Shown: in pieces, positions 1 to 9,999 of the stretch
How positions within the stretch are numbered: position 1 is the first letter of the stretch
Layout: every line of letters starts with the position of its first letter
NCBI RefSeq assembly: GCF_950295315.1
Contig: NC_080175.1
Coordinates: 64,257,353-64,321,352 of the forward strand
Length of the DNA stretch: 64,000 nt
Direction of reading: 5' to 3'
DNA from: Erinaceus europaeus
Lineage: Eukaryota; Chordata; Mammalia; Eulipotyphla; Erinaceidae
Program-made: the position numbers and the translations under genes
The notes under the pieces: model-generated
Told to the model about the DNA's origin: nothing
Database searches by the model: none
Seen by the model: only the letters and a program-made list of their open reading frames with translations

Positions 1-688
1 TAGATTGATTTCTAGTATTCTGAGAAATCTCCAGACTTTTCTACTAGAATTCCATTATACATCTCTATACTTATATGTGTGTCGTCTTTGATTTTAAATA
101 ATTAGTGGAAAAAATACAATCATGAAACTTATAAGCCAGAAACTATATCAGCTATTTAAAGGGATGGTTAACAACAATGTAGGAGATACACGGTGGGGTG
201 TTTCTAATTATGAAGCCACATTTTAAATTTATGTATTTTAACAGTATAAATTAACAAGAGATAAAATAATTCTTGAAAGAAAATGTTAAAATAACCATTG
301 CATGTAAATTGCTTATATAAATACAATGAAGAAAATTAATCACCAGGAATAACATTTAACTTACATCTTAGTAAAAAAAGAAAAGGAAACTTTAAATTAT
401 ATAAATGTAGCGAACTTTAAACTGAAACTAAATGTGTCAGGTGAAAGATTATATTAAAAAAAAACTTTTGTATGTACATTTATATGAGCATAGATTTATT
501 TAATTATGCATGAATGATTTATGTCTACATTATTCTATACAATATGCAGAAAATGTTAAAATAGCTTGAGAAGCTTTCAATAGGTGAATTTATGACAATT
601 TTAACATTATAGGAATAATTATATTTTATTCATAAAAGACATAAACTGGAATACAATATTCTATATTGGCACTAAAAACAAACACCCA
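1..688. other. AT-rich DNA, no feature seen
   Basis: No open frame of protein-like composition and no repeat I recognise. The sequence is strongly AT-rich with many stop codons in all frames. Confidence 0.6.
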
Positions 689-892
689 GGGCCAGGTGAT
701 AGTGCACTTGGTTAAGTGCATACATTATAGTGTGCAAGGATGCAGGTTCAAGCCCATCATCCCCACCTTCAGGGGGAAAGCATTGCAATTGTGAAGAAGT
801 GTAGTTCGCTCTCTATGTCTCTCCTCCTCTATCTCCCTGCCCCCTCAATTTCTCTCTGGTTCTATCCTATAATAAATAAATAAAATATAAAA
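689..892 (+). repeat. SINE, family B
   Basis: A tRNA-like head with a B-box-like GGTTCAAGCCC is followed by a C/T-rich body and ends in AATAAATAAATAAAAT. This is the short hedgehog tRNA-derived SINE, and the copy is moderately diverged. Confidence 0.85.
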
Positions 893-2580
893 AAATATAG
901 TCTACCTGTATATGACAGTGCACATTGAGATTGTATTTCTAACACTATCCAATACATGGATAATGATATTTTTATCAGTGTTGCACTCTCTCAGAAGGCA
1001 TTTGAATAAAATGTATAGCTTAACTTCTTTTAATTTTCTGTGATGTAAACATGAACCATACACATGCTTAAGCCTACTTTGATAGTTTTGTAATCACTTT
1101 AACAACAGTACATAAACACATACTTTGTCAACTGTTATATTTTCATATTCAGTGTATAAAGAAAATAAGTTAGTTTCCTGAAGAAATTATACTGACTGAA
1201 TTTAAATAAATTTTAGTCTCCTCACTTCCTGTTGGGATTTTTATTAATTTCAATTCTTTTTTTGTGTAATCTTTTCTTATGTATCTGAGTGGAAAGATTT
1301 AAATACTGGGGAATTGATGTTAATATACCCAATAATTTTTTTCCACTAATATGTACTGTCATAGTTATTGGGGATGAAATTTTCAATGGTCAGGTTCCAC
1401 AAATATATAACATTTGGTTGTTTCATAAATGCATTTAATATCTAAATTTCAAGTGTTTGCTACTTCAAAATTACAAAGATACAGTTCTCTAATAATGATA
1501 TGTATGAACTACATTATGTTGACAGTGAATTGATTATTAACATAGCATTTGTTCTCTAGAATAAATTATTTTCTCTAAATTTTAGCTAGTTTATTTAAAA
1601 ATGAACACTATATGATGTTTTAATTGTTTAAGTGATCTACATATAAGCTAAAATTATTTCAGTTTTAGTGCATGTGTGAAATGGGAATTTTTTTTTTCAT
1701 TTATAGGTAATGGAGTAAGATGAAACCCATTTATTTGTTTTGGAACAGTTCCTGGCTATGTAGTGTAGTAATTAACAGCCTTCAAACTAAATTCTGTCTA
1801 ACTCAGTTTGTTTATAAATATGTGTTTATTTTTTTTTTAATATCCATCAATTATGTTAATTTTGTAGCAGAGTTTATACTAATTGAATATTATTTTATAT
1901 TTTGAAATGTCACATAATAAAACACAAATTATTTGCCAATGCATATATGTCCTGGAATTCTATTATAAATTATATATATACATATATATATTCATCTGTA
2001 TTAGGTTAATGTGTCTATGAAGAATCTCAGAGTAAATATTTTTCAGCATACATTTTCTTTGAAGAGTTCCCCTGGAGCTAAATATTTCACTATTATAAAA
2101 TTGGTATTTTTCATAAAGGTATAATCCTAATAAAGCCAGACTTCTAGGTTATATTAACTCATCTTTGATGTAACTTTAGAGAAGATATCAAGCTGAGACA
2201 AAACTAAATTTCTTGAAAATGCTTCATTAATTTGTTCCTTTGAGGTCATTTATATCTGCAGTTTACACAATGGGGTTATCTTTTAAGAAGAAATTTTAAT
2301 CAACCCTTCTGCAAGTTTGATCTAATTGAAAGAAGAAAGATATTTTTTTAATGCCAATATGACTTTGACCTTGACCCAGGACAGTGGTTCATTACTTTAA
2401 GTTTGACTGTTAGAATTTTTGTACTATGTTAACTTAGTTATAACATAAAAACAGCAAAGCTGAAAAACAGAAGATGTGTAAATATTAATTAATCCATTAC
2501 CTCCTTTGTCCTCATTCTGTTTATTTTAAATAAATGACTCAAAAAGAAATGTAATATAGATTTTTAATAATAAATCAGAT
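893..2580. other. AT-rich single-copy-looking DNA
   Basis: No coding or RNA gene is visible. A short TA/CA microsatellite lies near 1969-1991. The 61-codon open frame at 1720-1905 is Phe/Ile/Tyr-rich, as expected from AT-rich noncoding DNA. Confidence 0.6.
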
Positions 2581-2594
2581 TGAAAAGCATTAAT

Positions 2595-2640
2595 GGGGGG
2601 AGAGGGAGGGGTGGGGTGGGAGAGGGGAATGGGAGAGGGG
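2595..2640 (+). other. G-rich tract with G-quadruplex potential
   Basis: At least six runs of three or more G lie within 46 bp, separated by one to four bases, and continue into a purine-only tract to about 2662. The block fits the G3+N1-7 quadruplex pattern on the + strand and stands out against very AT-rich flanks. No function is implied. Confidence 0.6.
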
Positions 2641-3144
2641 GAAGGAGAAGGAGAGGAAGAGAAACAAAGAGAAATGTTTTAATGTTTTCCAGTAGACAAC
2701 CCTGTCTTTGGATGACCAGTAGTAATAAGTGTGATGGCAGAGAATAGATAATAGAGTGGAACCCAGGAGATCACTATCAGTTGTAAATATTCTGATAAAG
2801 TATTTTGGCATTTTTTTCAAAGTATGAAGGGTAGTGAGGATAAGAAATCAGTATTACTTCTGACATGGGTTATTAAAACAACTAAATGTAATACTATACC
2901 TATTCCTCTACTAACTATAAATATTGAGTGAATAATCAAAACCATCTATACAGATAGTGGAAAAAATTTGGTATTCAGGCTCTTCCTCCTCAAATTTTTA
3001 ATTTTTCTATTATAATATTTTATTCTAATATAGGATTGTTCTATGATAATATTCATGGGTAGGATGATTAGCATATTCATATTATTATTTTGTTTTTTGG
3101 TGAGTTGTGCTTGTATGCATGCTTGGACATTTATACATTCTTTA

Positions 3145-3353
3145 AAAATTATTTTATTGTTGTTTATTTAACTTGAATAGACATAGAAAAAAGAGGGAAG
3201 GCAGAGACAGGGAGGTAGAGAGAAAGAGAGACATATGCCATAATGTATCACCAGTCATGAAACTTCCCATCCTTAGGTTAGGACCAGGGGTTTGAACCTG
3301 GGTCTTTGCAAATACTAATATGTACAAATAAATGTACCAGCATCCAGCCCCCT
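3145..3353 (-). repeat. SINE, old family B-like copy
   Basis: It reads in reverse: T-rich end, purine-rich body (complement of the C/T-rich SINE body), then GGGGTTTGAACCTGGGTC (B-box complement), ending at CCAGCCCC. Diverged. Confidence 0.7.
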
Positions 3354-3356
3354 GGT

Positions 3357-3464
3357 CATTTAAACAAAAGGATGATAAAATTAACGCTAATAGGATAGTG
3401 AGACATTAAAATTAATCTTAGATTATAAAGAAATGATATTTTATTGAATATATTCAAATGTCTT
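3357..3464. repeat. 108-bp duplicated segment, copy 1
   Basis: It is identical to 19765-19872 except at two positions (3372 and 3386). It matches none of the SINE or L1 types in this window. Flanking sequence on both sides is unrelated between the copies. It begins CATTTAAACAAAAGG and ends CAAATGTCTT. Confidence 0.9.
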
Positions 3465-3534
3465 ATTTCCTTTTCTGAGGTTTCCAATTAACTTACTGAT
3501 TACCTACTTAATTTTTTTCATTTTTTTAGATTTT

Positions 3535-3700
3535 TATTTTTAGGAAGGAAACAATTACAAAACCATAGGATTAGAGGGGTATAACTCCACACAATTCCCA
3601 CCACCAGAACTCCTTATCCCACTCCCTCCCCTAATAGCTTTCCTGTTCTTTAACCCTTTGGGAGTCTGGGAGCATGGACCCAGGGTCATTCAGATTTCTT
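3535..3700 (-). mobile_element. L1 type 1, 3' end only
   Basis: The reverse complement of the distal type 1 L1 3' UTR. It carries the CCATAGGATTAGAGGGG, ACTCCACACAATTCCCACCA and GAGCATGGACCCAGGGTCAT blocks that recur at 16170, 17035, 32270, 53390, 58690 and 60870. It is a strongly 5'-truncated copy. Confidence 0.8.
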
Positions 3701-3779
3701 TAAGCCCATAGTAATACCGTGTCACTACTATTGAATTATAGCTACCATCATAATGTCTTGTTGCTATGCATCTGATTTT

Positions 3780-3993
3780 TTCTTTTTTTAATGTTTTAAC
3801 ATTTATTTATTTATTGGATAAAGATATCCAAAAATAGAGAGGAAAGGAGGTGATAGGAAGAGAGACAGAAAGACACCTGTAGTGCTGCTTCACTACTTGC
3901 AAAGCTTTCCCTCTGTAGGTGGGGATCAGGGGCTCAAACTCGGGACCTTCCACATTGTAACGTGTGCTCAACCAAGTGTGCCACCACTTTACC
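3780..3993 (-). repeat. SINE, family B
   Basis: Reverse-oriented B element flanked by an imperfect duplication of TTGCTATGCATCTGATTTT (about 3762-3780) and TTGCTATGCATTTGACTTT (about 3996-4014). It is therefore a retrotransposed insertion with a recognisable target duplication. Confidence 0.85.
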
Positions 3994-4284
3994 TTCTTGC
4001 TATGCATTTGACTTTATTTTTTTTCTACAGACAATGTCCCTCTGTGAATTGTTAATAATCAGAGCACTCTACAGTCTTTTGCTTATTAACTTGACTTTTC
4101 ATTAACTTTGATTGTCTGCAAATATTTGCAGAGTAATTGTCTTATTGGAATGGACAAACACTAGATGACTTATTTATTTAGGTAATATTGGCTTACAAAA
4201 CTATGTACAATTCAGTACAAGAGTAGCACTTGTCTTCAAACTGTATATGGGTATACCACACCTACCAAGAATGTGTGAATTTTT

Positions 4285-4427
4285 TTTAAAGATTTTAATT
4301 TATTTATTCATGCAGAGAGGAGGAGAGGAAGAACCAGACATCAGTCTAGTAAACATGCTGCCTGAAATTGAACTCAGAACCTCACTTTTGAGAGTCCAAT
4401 GTTTTATCCACTGTGCCACCTCCTAAA
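4285..4427 (-). repeat. SINE, family D
   Basis: Reverse-oriented: A/T-rich end, GGAGAGGAAGAACCAGACATCA, then the complement of the tRNA-like head ending at GCCACCTCCTAAACT. Confidence 0.8.
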
Positions 4428-4544
4428 CTATGGAAGTTGTTTTTCCTCACATGTTAGTAGATTTCCTTCTTCCTATTATTTATCTTACCCGACTCCCTTT
4501 GCTACCCTTTGTTCTGTATTAGGGTGTCTGTTGTTGTTTTAGCT

Positions 4545-4985
4545 TGTCTTTGTATCTTTGTTTTGCTTCTTTATATCCCACATATGAGGGAGATAAGTTA
4601 GTATTCAAGCTTCTCCTAGCTTATTTTTCTTAAAATGCCTCCATCAACTCCTTCTGTAGGAAAAAAAAATGTCATTCATCCTTACAACTGTTATTAAATT
4701 ATACTGTGCATGAATTCAAATACCTGTTGTTATGCACTTGATTATTTCTGTATCTTGACTACAGCATACAGTGTTGCAAAGGATATAGTTGTTCATATAC
4801 ATTCTTAATTAGACCTTTTGTGTTCCTTGAATTTATTATGAAATGTGAATCTTTTCTGGAATTTCTAGATCATATGTAGATATATATGGCTTTCCATACT
4901 GTTTTTGTAGGAATTGTACATATTACCATTCTATCAGCAGTACAGCATATATTATTCAACAGTACTTTGAAAAGATTATACACCG
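4545..4985 (-). mobile_element. Old L1, ORF2 3' portion
   Basis: Reverse complement of the conserved C-terminal part of L1 ORF2. It shows the CCCACATATGAGGGAGATAAG block and the CATACTGTTTTTGTAGGAA block in the usual order. It is highly diverged, with no open frame left. Confidence 0.65.
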
Positions 4986-5009
4986 TGACCAAGTGAGAGG
5001 TATTTCTTT

Positions 5010-5170
5010 TTATTTATTTATTTATTTTTAAATATTTTATTTATTTATGAGAAAGATAGGAGGAGAGAGAAAGAACCAGACGTTACTCTTGCATATGTGC
5101 TGCCTGAGCTTGAACTTGGGACCTCATGCTTGAGAATCCAAAGCTTTATCACTGCACCACCTCCCAGACC
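5010..5170 (-). repeat. SINE, family D, host of the ERV insertion
   Basis: Reverse-oriented D element with head at 5095-5170. Its target duplication GTGAGAGGTATTTC (about 4996-5009) is matched by GTGAGATGTATTTC (8151-8164). The second half now lies beyond the 3-kb LTR element, so the SINE was inserted first and the LTR element landed at its 5' edge. Confidence 0.85.
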
Positions 5171-5174
5171 ACGT

Positions 5175-6112
5175 TGTTGTTAAATTTTTCGGAGGCTCTT
5201 GCCGGCTGGCTTGCTTCACGGGCGGGTAACAGAGACGCAGAGACAACGGCTTGGCAGGGAAGCTGTATTTCTTTATTCAGGAACAATGATTCATAAACTA
5301 AGACAAACTAATCACCAAACAGAACTCTGCTGTCTCTTTGCGGCGGCACGAACACTCTCTCTTACTCTTGAACTCAGGAACTCCGGAACTCTCTGAAACT
5401 CTGGCACACTGGCACTCTCTCTTACTCTGAAAACCTGAAACTCTCGAACTCAGGAACTCAGGAACTCTGTCTAACTCAGGAACCCAGGAACTCTCGGACC
5501 CAGGAACCCTCTCTCCGGGTTCCTTGGGGCGGGGTCAAGCAGGCCCGCCAAATTAACTGGACTAATCCAATTATCTTGGTGGGGGTTTATTCAGGAACAA
5601 CGATTCACAAACTAAGACAAACTAATCACCAAACAGAACTCTGCTGTCTCTTTGTGGCGGCACAAGCACTCTCTCTCTTACTCTGGAACTCAGGAACTCT
5701 CCAACTCTGGCACTCTGGAACTCTCGTACTTGAGAGCCCTCTGAAACTCTGGCACACTGGAACTCTCTCTTAGTCTGTAACCCTGAAACTCTCGAACTCA
5801 GGAACTCAGGAACTCTGGCACTCTCGAACTCAGGAACCCTCTCCCTTACTCTCGAACTCAGGAACTCTCCTCTCCCTTACTCTCGAACTCAGGAACTCTC
5901 CAACTCTGGAACTCTGGAACTCTACTCTGGAACTCAGGAACTCTCGAACTCTTGTACTCGGGAACCCTCTGAAAACTCTGGCGCTCTCGAACTCAGGAAC
6001 CCTCTCCCGGGGTTCCTTGGGGCGGGGCCAAGCAGGCCCGCGAAATTAACAGGACTCATCCAATTCTCTTGGCGGGGGAGGGCTAGAACAAACCAATGTA
6101 AAGCATACGACA
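5175..6112 (-). repeat. 3' LTR with internal U3 duplication
   Basis: Boundaries TG..CA follow from the target duplication and the adjacent polypurine tract. The first part (5175-5585) matches the other LTR up to 34 bp short of its end. At 5585/5586 the sequence jumps back to the point that occurs first at 5272 and runs to the true LTR end at 6112. On the element's own strand this gives U3, AATAAA, U3 again (lacking its first 34 bp), then R-U5. A CTCTGGAACTCAGGAACT-like minisatellite is expanded in 5650-6000. Polyadenylation-signal complements TTTATT lie at 5272-5277 and 5586-5591. Confidence 0.88.
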
Positions 6113-6130
6113 ATTCCCCCTTTTCTTTTT
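6113..6130 (-). promoter_or_regulatory. Polypurine tract (plus-strand primer site)
   Basis: On the minus strand this reads as an almost pure A/G run ending GGGGGAAT directly next to the TG that opens the 3' LTR. That is where a retroviral polypurine tract belongs, and it fixes the element's orientation. Confidence 0.85.
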
Positions 6131-6373
6131 AACTAAATGACTATAGTATCAAGGGTGTGGGGTGAACAGAAACATATATAACAAAAACCAGCATGTTGCC
6201 AAGGGAAGGCCTGAGGGGGCCATATCTGAAAAAAAAAACATTTCTTGCCTCTGGGGGGCTACTTGCCTCGACAGGCAATTGCATGGGGGCAGGGAACGGC
6301 CTAGAGTTCCACAGGCAGCTGGCTGCAACTTACTTACTATGAAACAAAACTTGTTATTAGCATATCTACTGCA

Positions 6374-6596
6374 CGATCTAACGTTTCTAATAGAGAAGGA
6401 ATTTGAGACTTTTATATATCAACAACGTCTTTTAACCTTTTGTTACACCCATTCAAGATGGAGACACACCCTAGGTGTGGGCCGGAGAGGAAACCTCAGG
6501 CATGAGAACAATTAGCATAGCCATTGTGCCATCTACCATTTCTAATAGAGAAGGTAGTGTTTTACATATCAACAAGTCTATTTAACCTTTTGTTTA
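6374..6596 (-). repeat. Imperfect direct repeat inside the ERV
   Basis: 6374-6445 and 6530-6596 are related. Both contain TTTCTAATAGAGAAGG, then ATATCAACAA, then TTTAACCTTTTGTT, with small indels between blocks. The spacer (6446-6529) is not repeated. Confidence 0.8.
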
Positions 6597-6921
6597 GACC
6601 AACTTAGTTAAAATATATTGATTGTTAACTAATTTTTACCTCAGACTTTAAATGTAAGTTAATTTTTATCTTTATGAGAATTACGTTGAAAACCTTTTTC
6701 ATTTAACTTTGACTAGTAAGAATTTAGCCTTAAAGCTACTGTTTACCAAACTTTAAACATACACATAAACATGGTCATTAATACACAAGGAGAGAAACCT
6801 TTGTTATGAAGACATGTCATTTTAAACACGAATTTAAATCTGTACTGTCTTAGTTGTTGGGGGGGTGTTCACCATCCGGAGGTGGCTTCCCGCGCAGCTC
6901 CATTCCCGAGCATCTCCACTT

Positions 6922-7608
6922 CTAGGAATTGCAGGTTGTGATCTCTGCACAAATCTCTGCGTACTCCAGCTTGTCTGTCTTCAGACCGGACCAGCGGCTG
7001 GAGATCTCGTGTGCCCAGTTTCGGCAGGGAGCCCGGGGGTCGGGAGGCCCGGGATGGTTCCAGAATTCATAGAAAGAGGGCAGGCAGGCCATCTTTGTAG
7101 AAGGCATGGGCCTAGGTGCCCAGGGGTGGCGGCCATGATAGGCCGCCGCGGCCCTGCCCCATGGCCCTGCCATGTCTGCTGCCCTGCTCGCAGTGGCCCA
7201 GCAGCGTGGAGGGATCACGCGTCCAGTGCCCTGCGCCACGCGGTGGAGAGCCGGCTCCTGTGGGCTGGCCTGCGTGCTGGCATCGGGCTCCTGCGTGGTG
7301 GCATTGGGCTCCTGTGTGGTGGCATCGGGCTCCTGCGTGCTGGCGTCAGCCTCCTGCAGGCTGCCGGGCTGCAGGGCTGCGGGTGCGGTGCTGGGGTTGT
7401 CTGGCTGGCTGTTTAACCAGGTGGAAACGGCAGCTCCGCGCCTCGCCTCCCGCCCGCTGGCTCTTCCCGCTGGCTGTTCTGAGTTCGCCCGAGTGAGTGG
7501 AAACCACAGAGTGGTCCAGAGATAAATGTTCCAGAAACAGCAAAACAGTCTCGTGAAGAAAGAGCAGAGGCCTTTGGAGATCTCTTCACAAGCAGAAGAG
7601 AAGGCCAT
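6922..7608 (-). CDS. Unidentified 228-codon frame in ERV leader region
   Basis: The first long frame downstream of the primer-binding site. Its ATG at 7608 lies about 50 bp after that site, where a retroviral gag would start, but the protein does not look like Gag. There is no Met-Gly myristoylation start, no major-homology motif and no zinc knuckle. Residues about 14-40 are rich in Phe, Leu, Trp and Cys and could be membrane-associated. Residues about 85-115 hold three tandem EPDATTQ-like heptads encoded by a 21-bp repeat. The region is very GC-rich and also open on the opposite strand (6865-7416 and 7116-7496), so the frame may be a by-product of base composition. Treat as hypothetical. Confidence 0.2.
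   Translation of the reverse strand: MAFSSACEEISKGLCSFFTRLFCCFWNIYLWTTLWFPLTRANSEQPAGRASGREARRGAAVSTWLNSQPDNPSTAPAALQPGSLQEADASTQEPDATTQEPNATTQEPDASTQASPQEPALHRVAQGTGRVIPPRCWATASRAADMAGPWGRAAAAYHGRHPWAPRPMPSTKMACLPSFYEFWNHPGPPDPRAPCRNWAHEISSRWSGLKTDKLEYAEICAEITTCNS
7280..7360. repeat. 21-bp tandem repeat
   Basis: Three near-identical 21-bp units start at 7280, 7301 and 7322, each GGGCTCCTGYGTG-like, plus a partial diverged fourth to about 7360. The period is a multiple of three, so the minus-strand frame is kept open. Confidence 0.85.
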
Positions 7609-7659
7609 AGTACATAGGTAGCCAAATTGTCTTTACTTATCTGAGAGATGCGCAGGTCA

Positions 7660-7676
7660 GGTCCACGTGGGCGCCA
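7660..7676 (-). promoter_or_regulatory. Primer-binding site, tRNA-Lys-like
   Basis: Two bases inside the 5' LTR edge the minus strand reads TGGCGCCCACGTGGACC. The TGGCGCCC start and GTGG run resemble the lysine tRNA primer site of ERVK-type elements (from memory). Here one A appears to be missing in the middle. Confidence 0.75.
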
Positions 7677-7678
7677 TT

Positions 7679-8146
7679 TGTTGTTAAAATTTTCGGGAGG
7701 CTCTGGCTGGGCGGGTTAGCTTCGCGGTGGGTAACAGAGACGCGGAGACAACGGCTGGGCAGGGAAGCTGTATTTCTTTATTCAGGAACAACGATTCACA
7801 AACTAAGACAAACTAATCACCAAACAGAACTCTGCTGTCTCTTTGCGGCGGCACAAGCACTCTCTCTTACTCTGGAACTCAGGAACTCTCCAACTCTGGC
7901 ACTCTGGAACTCTCGTACTTGAGAGCCCTCTGAAACTCTGACACACTGGAACTCTCTCTTAGTCTGTAACCCTGAAACTCTCAAACTCAGGAACTCAGGA
8001 ACCCTTCAACTCTGGCACTGTCGAACTCAGGAACCCTCTCCCGGGGTTCCTTGGGGTGGGGCCAAGCAGGCCCGCCAAATTAACTGGACTAATCCAATTA
8101 TCTTGGTGGGGGAGGGTTAGAACAAACCAATGTAAAGCATACAACA
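7679..8146 (-). repeat. 5' LTR of the ERV
   Basis: 468 bp, TG..CA ends (TGTTGTTAAA to ATACAACA on the + strand). On the minus strand the AATAAA signal is at 7782-7777, followed by about 98 bp of R-U5. U3 contains the GGAACTC minisatellite (about 7870-8035). It lacks the duplication seen in the 3' LTR. Confidence 0.9.
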
Positions 8147-8152
8147 CCACGT

Positions 8153-8770
8153 GAGATGTATTTCAAGGAAGCAAGAATGGTTCAACATATGCAAATAAAT
8201 CAGTGTAAAAAATCAGATGAACAAAAATGAAATACACAAATCACATGACCATATAACCAGATAAAGATAAATTTCTTAACATTAAATTATTATTAAAATC
8301 ATAATAAGATGGATATAGAAGAGATTATGCTGCAAACAACACTTAGAATTGACAGACAATGGCATGTCTTCAAACATTAATGCCAACTAGATCAGTTATT
8401 TTTTAAATATAAATATATATGCTTCATTTTAGTGAGAAAGATATACAGTGAAACTAGAAAACTACTCAACTCCAGTCTGTGGCGGTACCAAGGATAAGTT
8501 AATTACTTTTACTTTTCAATTAATATCTGTGCATGTTATTACACATTAATTTTATTAACAAATCACTTGAATTTTCTCTTGAGCATTGCTGTCTCATTTT
8601 TTCACCCGTTACTTTATATTGATTGGTCTTAGTGATCTGAGTGACCAAACAGTAAAATTTTTTGGAAGTGAATTTCAAGACTCTCAAAGTTAGGTCACAC
8701 AGTGATTGAAATCCTTGTAGCTATTTTGTGTAATATACACCAACTAAACTAGTGTGGGAACTCTAGAAAA
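8153..8770. other. AT-rich DNA, no feature seen
   Basis: Apart from the SINE target-duplication half at 8151-8164, nothing recognisable. Confidence 0.5.
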
Positions 8771-8781
8771 AATTCCTGATA

Positions 8782-8927
8782 CGTGGTCCCAAAGGTGTTG
8801 CATTGATAAAGCTTTGTACTCTCAAGCATGAGGTCCTGAGTTTGATCCCCGGCAGCCAGAGTGATTCCTGGTTCTTTCTCTCTCCTCCTGTCTTTCTCAT
8901 AAACAAATAAAATCGTTTTAAAAAATT
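8782..8927 (+). repeat. SINE, family D
   Basis: The head TTGCATTGATAAAGCTTTG, CTCAAGCATGAGGTCCTGAG and the GGTTCTTTCTCTC body are present. The flanking duplication AAAAATTCCTGATACG (about 8766-8781) / AAAAATTCCTGATATG (about 8920-8935) marks the insertion. Confidence 0.88.
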
Positions 8928-8939
8928 CCTGATATGACA

Positions 8940-9995
8940 CGATTATGTAAGATAATAGAGAAAGCTCAGCAGGCAAGCTATACACCTAGTCTGTGACCCA
9001 TGCTTGGACACCCAGTAACACTAGGAAGTTATTTTATTCTCATGCTTAATTATTTACACTCAGTTTATACAGAAATAAATGAGCTGTGTGATTAAATCTT
9101 ACATACCATCTAAAACATAAGCACACAATTTCCAGCTATGTCGTGCTATAGGTTGGTCACTAGTTTCTGTTTTATAAGGACAAATCTATGGTATTCCCCT
9201 TACTTATGAGTCTCCAAAACTTTAATTATAGGTTATTAAAAAATGTACTCTATGTCTGCCCCTACCTATGACAATGGATATCACCTGGCATCTGAATCTT
9301 TTCTTTGCGAGATTTCATTGAACTTGTGTGTCTCAATTTTATGGCATCCCAGTGTGGCCTAGAAATCATTCTCAAAGTCAGAAATAACTTATTTTCACTA
9401 ATTCTGTCATTCATCATCATTTTAAGTCTCTCTTGAGTAAACTACAATTTGTACCAAACTGTACAATATGGTCTGGGGATATGTCCTATTGTCAAGAGGA
9501 AGGTAAAACACAGACTGTCAAACTCTTCAATTAAGATTTTGTGTAAGTTATGAGTTACAGTAAAACCATAAAATAGGATTTGTAATTGACTTGAAATAGG
9601 GATAAGAACTATTGGTGTAGGCAGTTTGCTTGTTAAGCTGAATCTTATATAGTTTCATCCAAAAAATATAAAACTCAGTTGTAATCTGTATTTTTAGTTA
9701 ATTTACTATGAAAAAATGTATAATACTGATATTAATTACTTAATTCAATGACTTAAAAAATCTCAATACTTCTATTTGTTGTGGTTTTCTTTTACCACTG
9801 GTTTATAAAACTACATAGTGTCATAACATACACCTCTGTGTTTACATCTCATTGCACCTGTCACCAAAGTTCTAGTATAATTCTACTATTAAAATTGTCT
9901 CTCTTCCCATTCTTACCACCCCCTTCCCATTTCTTTCAAGTTATCACTATTATTTTTTGCTGGACTAGACTATAAAACTTGCTTATGCAACAAAG
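8940..9995. other. No confident feature
   Basis: AT-rich DNA with no gene. A C/T-rich stretch near 9890-9945 may be the tail of an old reverse L1, but I cannot support it. Confidence 0.45.
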
Positions 9996-9999
9996 CAGA

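Larger units (their letters stand above)
5175..8146 (-). mobile_element. ERV-like LTR retroelement, two LTRs, coding-deficient
   Basis: A complete LTR-element frame on the minus strand: 5' LTR at 7679-8146, primer-binding site 7676-7660, internal region 7678-6113, polypurine tract 6130-6113 and 3' LTR 6112-5175. A perfect 6-bp target duplication CCACGT (5169-5174 and 8147-8152) proves a single integrated unit. The lysine-type primer site and 6-bp duplication fit the ERVK (betaretrovirus-like, class II) group. The internal region is only about 1.57 kb, and I see no gag, protease, reverse transcriptase, integrase or envelope sequence. It is best read as a non-autonomous element mobilised in trans by a coding relative. 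The LTRs are strikingly unequal (468 versus 938 bp). Confidence 0.9.

Noticed and set aside
6162..6515. 117-codon + strand frame inside the ERV
   Set aside because: Antisense to the element's orientation and crosses the internal direct repeat; no similarity to a known family.
6865..7496. Long + strand frames overlapping the ERV leader frame
   Set aside because: They are antisense to the element and result from high GC content; composition is Cys/Trp/Arg-skewed with no domain.
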